64,000 bases of DNA, from contig NZ_CAKKMS010000006.1 in assembly GCF_918698245.1 (NCBI RefSeq), forward strand, positions 264,840-328,839, read 5' to 3'. The position numbers and the translations under genes are program-made. Shown here in pieces: positions 58,499-64,000 of the stretch. Source of the DNA: Pedobacter sp. Bi126. GTDB taxonomy: Bacteria; Bacteroidota; Bacteroidia; Sphingobacteriales; Sphingobacteriaceae. Each line of letters opens with the position of its first letter. Within the stretch, counting starts at the first letter, position 1. The notes under the pieces were generated by a model that was not told the origin of the DNA, did not search any database, and worked only from the letters and a program-made list of their open reading frames with translations.

Positions 58499-59449
58499 TT
58501 AATCTTCGATTAATCCGCGACCGATCTTTTTAATCGTATTGTTTTTCTTAAGATCGCCTAAAATTTTGTCTAAAATACCGTTAATAAATGAATTACTCTT
58601 CGGTGTACTGTAATCTTTTGATAACTCTAAATATTCGTTGATGGTTACTTTAACCGGAATAGATGGAAAGTTTAACAATTCGCAAATGGCCATTTTCATT
58701 AAAATGGTATCCATTAATGCAATACGCTCCGATTCCCAGTTTTTAGTTCTATCGGCAATCATTTCCTGATATTTTGCATCATTCTGCAAAGTATGCACAA
58801 AAAGATCCTGAACAAATTTGCTGTCTTCAACCCAATCTGCACTAATTTCGGTCAATTTATTTTTAAAAGGATCTTCGAAAGTAAAGTTTTTCAAGGTTTT
58901 GGCCACCATACCTTTCATCACTTCGTGATCTACCTGCCAGTTGATAAATTTCTCTTCGAAAACCTGCAAAATGGCCTGGTTTTTTAAGATGATTTTCCTG
59001 AAAATGTATTTGATGATATCTTTTGACGACTCTAAACTTTCGTTTGGATCGGCAAGATAATCTGCATATTCTTTTGATGCTTTTAAGGAATTGTAAACTG
59101 TTTTACGGATTTCCGGATCGAACCCCCAATCTACCTTGTATTTTTTAACTGCAGATACGTACTCGGGATTCTGCTGCATTAAAACGCTAAACTTATTGTG
59201 CAGCAATTTCATGTTAGGATTAATATCCTCTGCGGTTTTAATAAACTTATTTGCGCGCTCTGCGGCGTCGTTAGCAGTAAATTCGGTAACTTCTACCATT
59301 AAAGATAACATCCAGATGTACATTTCGTACACACTGTCGATGCTCTGCATTAAAGTTTTCAAATCACCTTTAATGTCTTTTTTGTCTGCCATGTGCCAAG
59401 CAAAAATATTTTGCAAAGCTTTGATTCTTAAGTGCCTTCTGTTTAACAT
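58499..59449 (-). CDS. nusB: Transcription antitermination factor NusB (enlarged)
   Basis: 316 residues, more than twice the E. coli NusB (139). Seen: MLNRRHLRIKALQNIFAWHM (the start of a NusB fold), a long helical middle specific to Bacteroidota, and a C-terminal NusB domain (about 195-300) with RTKNWESERIALMDTILMKMAICELLNFPSIPVKVTINEYLELSKDYSTPKSNSFINGILDKI. NusB and NusE (S10) bind boxA RNA to prevent termination in rRNA operons. First gene of the nusB, DUF1573, yajC minus-strand run. Confidence 0.92.
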   Translation of the reverse strand: MLNRRHLRIKALQNIFAWHMADKKDIKGDLKTLMQSIDSVYEMYIWMLSLMVEVTEFTANDAAERANKFIKTAEDINPNMKLLHNKFSVLMQQNPEYVSAVKKYKVDWGFDPEIRKTVYNSLKASKEYADYLADPNESLESSKDIIKYIFRKIILKNQAILQVFEEKFINWQVDHEVMKGMVAKTLKNFTFEDPFKNKLTEISADWVEDSKFVQDLFVHTLQNDAKYQEMIADRTKNWESERIALMDTILMKMAICELLNFPSIPVKVTINEYLELSKDYSTPKSNSFINGILDKILGDLKKNNTIKKIGRGLIED

Positions 59450-59500
59450 GAATGTAAGAACGAGTGCGGTTTTTTTAAAACCTGTTTTAATAATTATGAT

Positions 59501-60589
59501 TTAATATGACGATTTAATTTTTTTAACATCTGCAATCCGTTTTTCGGCTATGCGATTGGCTGCAATATTGGTTGATATATTTTCGGTTTTGCTTAACTTA
59601 ATTACACTTCGTGTAGCATCGTAAATATTCTCTGTAAGCTGTACGGTGCGTTTTTTACCAAAGCCGGTCAACTCCGAATAACAAGAAATTAATCCACCAG
59701 CATTAATTAAATAATCAGGCGCGAATAAAATCCCTTTCTTCAAAAGTAATTCGCTATCTAAAACCTCATCTTTTAACTGATTGTTTGCTGAACCTGCAAT
59801 AATTGCAAACTTCATTTTTTCGATGGTTTTGTTGTTAACGGTAGCCCCCATTGCACAGGGCGCATAAACATCGGCATCAGTGGTAAAAATTTTATCGGCT
59901 TCGATCGGTTTTGCTTTATATTTCCGGGCAACGTAAGTTAATTGCTCCTGGTTAATATCGCTGATCAAAACTTCGGCGTTTTCTTTTCTTAACAGTGCAA
60001 CCAAATGCTCACCAACATTTCCGATACCTTGTACTACAATGGTTCTTCCGGCCAGCATATCTGTACCGAAAACTTCTTTAACACTTGCTTTAATGCCTAA
60101 ATAAACACCTTGCGCGGTAAAAGGAGCCGGATTACCAGCACCACCAATTGATTCGGGAACACCAGTAACATAATTGGTTTCCATACGGATATATTCCATA
60201 TCACGCGTATTGGTACCCATTTCTTCTGCCGTAATGAATTCGCCATTTAGGTTTTTAATAAACCTACCGTAGCTACGCATTAAAGTTTCTGTTTTATCTT
60301 TCCTGGAATCGCCAATAATAACGCCTTTCCCACCACCCAGATTCAATCCGGTTATCGCTGCCTTGTAAGTCATTCCACGCGATAAACGCAGTGCATCTTC
60401 TAAAGCTTCGCCTTCTGTACTATAACTCCACATACGTGTTCCACCTAAAGCAGGGCCCAATGTGGTATCGTGTATAGCAATAATTGCTTTTAAACCTGTA
60501 TCTGGATCGTTGCAAAAAACCAATTTTTTATGGCCATAGGCACTTAATTGATCTAAAATTGAAAAACCTGACGGAGAATTTGCTGGCAT
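59501..60589 (-). CDS. Glu/Leu/Phe/Val dehydrogenase family protein
   Basis: Oxidative deamination of an amino acid with NAD. 362 residues from the ATG at 60589. Seen: KLVFCNDPDTGLKAIIAIHDTTLGPALGGTRMW, the catalytic Lys in LGGGKGVIIGD, ITAEEMGTNTRDMEYI, the NAD-binding VVQGIGNVGEHLVALL, DVYAPCAMGATVN and AGSANNQL. Leucine- or valine-type dehydrogenases are nearest (inference). A TTG at 60616 extends by nine residues, but a -7 element at 60614-60621 would overlap it, so 60589 is preferred. Confidence 0.92.
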   Translation of the reverse strand: MPANSPSGFSILDQLSAYGHKKLVFCNDPDTGLKAIIAIHDTTLGPALGGTRMWSYSTEGEALEDALRLSRGMTYKAAITGLNLGGGKGVIIGDSRKDKTETLMRSYGRFIKNLNGEFITAEEMGTNTRDMEYIRMETNYVTGVPESIGGAGNPAPFTAQGVYLGIKASVKEVFGTDMLAGRTIVVQGIGNVGEHLVALLRKENAEVLISDINQEQLTYVARKYKAKPIEADKIFTTDADVYAPCAMGATVNNKTIEKMKFAIIAGSANNQLKDEVLDSELLLKKGILFAPDYLINAGGLISCYSELTGFGKKRTVQLTENIYDATRSVIKLSKTENISTNIAANRIAEKRIADVKKIKSSY

Positions 60590-60613
60590 ATTGAACGTTC
60601 GGATAACCTGCTG

Positions 60614-60621
60614 CAAAATTA
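60614..60621 (-). promoter_or_regulatory. -7 element of the dehydrogenase promoter
   Basis: On the minus strand TAATTTTG, a match to TAnnTTTG, 24 bases before the ATG at 60589. Confidence 0.5.
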
Positions 60622-60734
60622 AAATAAAAAACCATTATTACACGTATTTAACGAAACTATAACAAAATTAATTCGGTTCTGACTAAATTAATAAACCTTT
60701 GAGATTTTTAAAACCTGGTTAAATTCACTAATGT

Positions 60735-60758
60735 TTGGTTCGTGAAGACACGAACCAA
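60735..60758. repeat. Perfect 10-bp hairpin with AAGA loop
   Basis: TTGGTTCGTG-AAGA-CACGAACCAA. There is no T tract on either side, so it is not a simple terminator. Confidence 0.75.
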
Positions 60759-60858
60759 GGCGTACGAAGCGAATGAGATAAACATCCAATGCTTCTCAGT
60801 TTCTATAATTAAACTGACAACAGAGTTCGTTTAACCAAGCCCTATTGCCATAGTTAAA

Positions 60859-60919
60859 TAAACCTGATAGCAATGTAAAGCCCGATCCTTCAATCGGCTT
60901 GAAATGGATAGCAGGGCTA
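60859..60919 (-). repeat. Dispersed element C, inverted copy
   Basis: TAAACCTGATAGCAATG ... internal GCCCGATCCTTCAATCGGC ... GCAGGGCTA. Confidence 0.7.
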
Positions 60920-61070
60920 CTATAGCGATGAAAGGCAGAACCACTCGTTTTCAAAAGCAAAAACATTTAAAAGCAAGCCCTACAAATAACATTTTGCGCC
61001 ACCAATGTCATTAATTTTTAAAGCTTAGACCCGAATAGATAAATATGCGTCATGAAATAACAAAATTAGC

Positions 61071-61078
61071 TAAGTTTG
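61071..61078 (+). promoter_or_regulatory. -7 element TAAGTTTG at the ABC transporter gene
   Basis: Match to TAnnTTTG, ending only six bases before the ATG at 61085. Transcription would start at or next to the start codon, giving a leaderless or nearly leaderless message. Confidence 0.45.
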
Positions 61079-61084
61079 TATAGA

Positions 61085-62875
61085 ATGAAACATTTAAGCC
61101 GATTAAACAAATACTTTCTTAAATACAAATGGTGGATTATACCCGGAAGTATTTTCGTGGTAATTTCTAATATTTTTGGTGTAGTGCCAGCCCAGGTAAT
61201 TGGATATGCGGTTGACCTGATTACCGAAAACATTCAGGTATTTAATCTGTTTTACGGTTTCGATCGCCAGGCTATAATTTACGATATATTTAGCAGCAAT
61301 CTTCTGTTTTTTGGTTTGCTGGTTATTGCACTTTATTTATTGCGGGGGCTTTTTCTGTTCTTTATGCGCCAAACCATTATTTTAATGTCGCGGCATATAG
61401 AGTTCGATATGAAAAACGACATCTACCAACATTATCAGGAGCTGAGCCTGGGTTTTTACCGCCGAAACAATACCGGCGACTTAATGAACCGTGCCACAGA
61501 AGATGTTAACCGGGTAAGGATGTACGTTGGTCCGGCGATTATGTACACGATTAATACTTTTGTGTTATCGGTACTTATTATATGGTCGATGTTTGATGTA
61601 AATGCAAAACTAGCCATTTACTGCTTATTACCCCTCCCTTTTCTGGTGGTGATTATATACTATGTAAATACTTTGATCTTTAAAAAAAGCGGGAAGATAC
61701 AGGAACGTTTATCAGATCTTTCGAGTTTTGTGCAGGAACGTTTCTCGGGGATCCGGATCATTAAATCATATGTCCGTGAAGATTATACCAGAAACATGTT
61801 CTCCATCCAGAGCAACGATTATAAAAAAGATTCGATGAGCCTGGTTAAAGTATCGGCACTGTTTTATCCAACCATGCTTTTATTAATTGGCCTGAGTACC
61901 ATTTTAACCATATATATAGGTGGTATCCAGGTAATGAATGGCAGCATCACCGCAGGGAATATTGCCGAATTTATCATTTACATCAACCAGTTAACCTTTC
62001 CGGTAACCATGTTGGGCTGGGTTACTTCTTTAATTCAGCGGGCTGCCGCATCGCAAAAACGGATAAATGAATTTTTAGATATCCCCTCTGACATCCAATC
62101 GAAGGAAACTGTTGAAATTGAGCTAACCGGCAATATCAAGTTCAACCAGGTAAGTTTCACCTACCCAGATACAGGGATTGAAGCCTTAAAAGATGTGAGT
62201 TTCGAGATTAATAGTGGCGAATTTGTAGCCATTATCGGAAAAACGGGCTCCGGGAAATCGACATTGGCCAATCTGATTATGCGGATGTATGATGTAGAAA
62301 ATGGTGCCATTGATATTGATGGAAAAAATATTAAAGCTTTAAACCTTAAAGATTACCGCAGCCAGATTGGCTTTGTACCACAAGAGGTTTTCTTATTCTC
62401 TGATACCATAAAGAACAATATTGCCTTTGGTTTAGACCAGGTTACGGATGAAGAAGTGCATACTGCTGCTAAAAATGCCTCGGTTTATACCAATATTATC
62501 GATTTTGAAGAAAAATTCGAAACCATGCTTGGCGAACGTGGAATAACGCTCTCTGGAGGACAAAAACAACGCGTTTCTATCGCCAGAGCATTAATTAAAT
62601 CACCTAAGATTTTAATATTCGATGATTGTCTTTCGGCGGTTGACACTAAAACCGAGGAGGAAATACTACAAAATCTTGGTAAAATTATGGATGGAAAAAC
62701 AAGTATTTTAATTGCCCACAGGATTTCTACCATTAAAAATGCGGATAAGATTTTGGTGCTGGATAATGGCAAAATCATTGAACAAGGCACACACAATGAA
62801 TTACTTAGTTTAAATGGCAGCTATACGGAGCTTTATAACCACCAACTTTTGGAGGAGGAAACCCGAACTATTTAA
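61085..62875 (+). CDS. ABC exporter, fused membrane and ATPase domains
   Basis: 596 residues from the ATG at 61085. A half-transporter that works as a dimer. Seen: six membrane segments (about 15-310), FYRRNNTGDLMNRATEDVNRVR (coupling helix), then the ATPase with Walker A IIGKTGSGKSTL (about 385), Q-loop IGFVPQEVFLFSD, signature LSGGQKQRVSIARAL and Walker B ILIFDDCLSAVD with H-loop ILIAHRISTI. Odd: after Walker B the catalytic Glu is replaced by Asp (F-D-D-C), a mark of a degenerate ATPase site in heterodimeric exporters. A partner gene is not in the window. A TTG at 61076 would add three residues. Confidence 0.92.
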   Translation: MKHLSRLNKYFLKYKWWIIPGSIFVVISNIFGVVPAQVIGYAVDLITENIQVFNLFYGFDRQAIIYDIFSSNLLFFGLLVIALYLLRGLFLFFMRQTIILMSRHIEFDMKNDIYQHYQELSLGFYRRNNTGDLMNRATEDVNRVRMYVGPAIMYTINTFVLSVLIIWSMFDVNAKLAIYCLLPLPFLVVIIYYVNTLIFKKSGKIQERLSDLSSFVQERFSGIRIIKSYVREDYTRNMFSIQSNDYKKDSMSLVKVSALFYPTMLLLIGLSTILTIYIGGIQVMNGSITAGNIAEFIIYINQLTFPVTMLGWVTSLIQRAAASQKRINEFLDIPSDIQSKETVEIELTGNIKFNQVSFTYPDTGIEALKDVSFEINSGEFVAIIGKTGSGKSTLANLIMRMYDVENGAIDIDGKNIKALNLKDYRSQIGFVPQEVFLFSDTIKNNIAFGLDQVTDEEVHTAAKNASVYTNIIDFEEKFETMLGERGITLSGGQKQRVSIARALIKSPKILIFDDCLSAVDTKTEEEILQNLGKIMDGKTSILIAHRISTIKNADKILVLDNGKIIEQGTHNELLSLNGSYTELYNHQLLEEETRTI

Positions 62876-62954
62876 ATTGTATTAAAATTGTATTTTGAAC
62901 TTTAAATATTTGCTTTATATTTACCGAAACCAAAAACCAACATCAATACCAACC

Positions 62955-63278
62955 ATGGGAGAATTCGACAACAAGGAAAGAGAAGAAGTTTTTTCAAAGA
63001 AAGTAAGAGCAGGTAAGAGAACTTATTTCTTCGACGTGAAGGCTACTAGATCGGGTGATTATTATTTAACAGTTACCGAGAGTAAGAAAAGATTAGAAGA
63101 CGGTGTGTTTGTAAAACATAAAATCTTTTTATACAAAGAAGATTTCGAAAAATTTGCAGAAGGACTAAATGAAACTGTTGATTACATCAAAACTCACCAA
63201 GATGTGGTTGAAAAACGTTATGAATATTCTGAAAATGGAGAACATAGCACTAAAGCAAGCGACGATTTTACTTTTTAA
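62955..63278 (+). CDS. PUR-family nucleic-acid-binding protein (DUF3276)
   Basis: 107 residues from the ATG at 62955. Seen: FSKKVRAGKRTYFFDVKATRSGDYYLTVTESKKR, KHKIFLYKEDFEKFAEGLNETVDYIKTH, the PUR-like beta-sheet and helix. Bacterial PUR proteins are related to the eukaryotic Pur-alpha single-stranded DNA and RNA binders; one from Borrelia binds DNA. Function in Bacteroidota is unknown. The frame is open from 62895, but the upstream part has no family sequence. Confidence 0.88.
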   Translation: MGEFDNKEREEVFSKKVRAGKRTYFFDVKATRSGDYYLTVTESKKRLEDGVFVKHKIFLYKEDFEKFAEGLNETVDYIKTHQDVVEKRYEYSENGEHSTKASDDFTF

Positions 63279-63294
63279 GTAATATAATTTCAAT

Positions 63295-63332
63295 AAAAAA
63301 GCCTCCTGATTTTAAAAGTCGGGAGGCTTTTT
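63295..63332. terminator. Bidirectional terminator
   Basis: AAAAAAGCCTCC / GGGAGGCTTTTT around TGATTTTAAAAGTC. It lies between the convergent PUR and DUF5362 genes. Confidence 0.88.
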
Positions 63333-63347
63333 CGTGTGCGTAATATT

Positions 63348-63809
63348 TTATTTTATGCCTCCGCCTGAGAGTACTGCCAACAGCAAAAGAAAATAACTGA
63401 CTATCAATACGATGGTAATTACACCCCAAAATTTAAAGAGCGATTTTACATGAGCAATGGCATCATTTAAATTTTCCTGATCGCCGAACAAAACCCCTTG
63501 TTTAACTTTGGCCGAAAAGCGCAGCAGCAATAAACTAGGATAAAAAAAGAACAAAGCCAACAGCAGGTAAAATATGGTGATGCCTGTTGCACCAATACCG
63601 CCCAATGGCCCCAATTGATTGAGCATCCCTGGATTAGCCGTTACCGCAGCCCCTATTCCAAATGAACCCAGGGTTAAAAATGCCGAGATAACAAAACCCA
63701 CAACTGATAAAAATCTTGCCCATTTACTCATATCGTAAAAATAGCTCCGCATTTCTTCGGTAACAACCAACTTTACTTCCTGGGGCACTTCATTTTCAAA
63801 ATCTTCCAT
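63348..63809 (-). CDS. DUF5362-like membrane protein
   Basis: 153 residues. Seen: a charged N-terminus, MSKWARFLSVVGFVISAFLTLGSFGIGA (first membrane segment), GITIFYLLLALFFFYPSLLLLRFSAKVKQGVLFGDQENLNDAIAHVKSLFKFWGVITIVLIVSYFLLLLAVL with two further segments. The arrangement (W-A-x-F-L-x-x-V-G, F-Y-P-x-x-x-L-x-x-F and a loop with an N-L-x-x-A-x-x-x-L-K segment) is that of the family common in Bacteroidota. Role unknown. Convergent with the PUR gene. Confidence 0.75.
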   Translation of the reverse strand: MEDFENEVPQEVKLVVTEEMRSYFYDMSKWARFLSVVGFVISAFLTLGSFGIGAAVTANPGMLNQLGPLGGIGATGITIFYLLLALFFFYPSLLLLRFSAKVKQGVLFGDQENLNDAIAHVKSLFKFWGVITIVLIVSYFLLLLAVLSGGGIK

Positions 63810-63893
63810 TTATCTCTATCTATTTTGGGCTAAACTTAGATAAAATATAGATTTGATACAATAGCAAGGGTTTAAATAAAGGTTTTAAAAGCT

Positions 63894-63901
63894 TATCTTT
63901 G
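63894..63901 (+). promoter_or_regulatory. -7 element TATCTTTG ahead of an out-of-window gene
   Basis: Match to TAnnTTTG, 13 bases before the GGCGGAA array. No -33 box is clear. Confidence 0.45.
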
Positions 63902-63913
63902 CGCGGAATTTTA

Positions 63914-64000
63914 GGCGGAAGGCGGAAGGCGGAAGGCGGAAGGCGGAAGGCGGAAGGCGGAAGGCGGAAGGCGGAAAGCGGAAGACGGAAGAAGGAAGGC
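63914..64000 (+). repeat. Pure 7-bp tandem array (GGCGGAA)n, continues beyond window
   Basis: Nine perfect copies of ggcggaa (63914-63976), then agcggaa, gacggaa, gaaggaa and ggc at the window edge. The array is GC-rich, unlike its surroundings. Confidence 0.97.

Larger units (their letters stand above)
60590..61084. other. Divergent spacer with hairpin and element C
   Basis: No gene. It contains promoters for both neighbours, a perfect hairpin (60735-60758) and an inverted element C (60859-60919). Confidence 0.6.

Noticed and set aside
63914..64000. GGCGGAA array as a CRISPR array
   Set aside because: The unit is 7 bp with no spacers and no cas genes nearby; it is a microsatellite.
1..64000. 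tRNA, rRNA, transposase or prophage genes
   Set aside because: None found on reading either strand; no acceptor-stem/T-loop pattern, transposase motif or phage structural gene was seen.

Overview
The window reads as chromosomal DNA of a Bacteroidota bacterium, most likely a Pedobacter-like member of the Sphingobacteriaceae. The evidence is a fused SecDF, the coaE/ybbR and yajC/DUF1573/nusB gene groups, small lineage-typical proteins (DUF5522, PUR/DUF3276, DUF5362), an enlarged NusB, very few Shine-Dalgarno sites, and repeated matches to the Bacteroidota promoter -7 element TAnnTTTG. I see no tRNA, rRNA, transposase, phage gene or CRISPR array.

Layout. 1-4.7 kb: a truncated HxlR regulator, a DUF493 protein, repeat-filled spacers and the PcrA/UvrD helicase. 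4.8-11.6 kb: SMC, a secreted M28 peptidase, RsmG and a membrane glycosyltransferase. 11.7-14.9 kb: tgt, an LptF/LptG-type permease and an EamA transporter run together. 14.9-17.1 kb: a 2.27-kb tract without a convincing gene and with a strong excess of A over T on the + strand. 17.1-26.7 kb: a large protein with HExxH, propeller and barrel parts, LapA-like protein, pseudo-receiver, pirin, AlkD-like protein, a lipoprotein, then the minus-strand genes metZ, osmC and ispE. 27.1-32.5 kb: thyA, a four-helix S23-type protein, folA and secDF. 32.8-44.2 kb: NDH-2, HMG-CoA lyase, a GIY-YIG gene bracketed by repeats, GNAT, small membrane protein, aldolase, accD, YciI-like protein, M28 peptidase and cydAB. 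44.8-54.9 kb: metallo-beta-lactamase fold protein, two small proteins, cysteine desulfurase, glmM, methyltransferase/PAP2/ZIP, tandem Uma2 genes, a 48-residue DUF5522 gene and a beta-CASP nuclease. 54.9-64 kb: coaE, ybbR, a TonB protein on the opposite strand, yajC, DUF1573, nusB, an amino-acid dehydrogenase, an ABC exporter, a PUR protein and DUF5362.

Most genes are core housekeeping (chromosome segregation, repair, tRNA modification, nucleotide and isoprenoid synthesis, protein export, respiration, envelope). The most unusual content is between the genes. Degenerate arrays with a strict 7-bp period abut start or stop codons at about a dozen places, supply the start codon of folA and the last codons of osmC, and end in a pure GGCGGAA array behind a promoter at the window edge. 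At least three further families of dispersed palindromic elements fill the other spacers. Together with the A-rich tract these are the best candidates for undescribed biology. All assignments come from reading the sequence; no database search was run.
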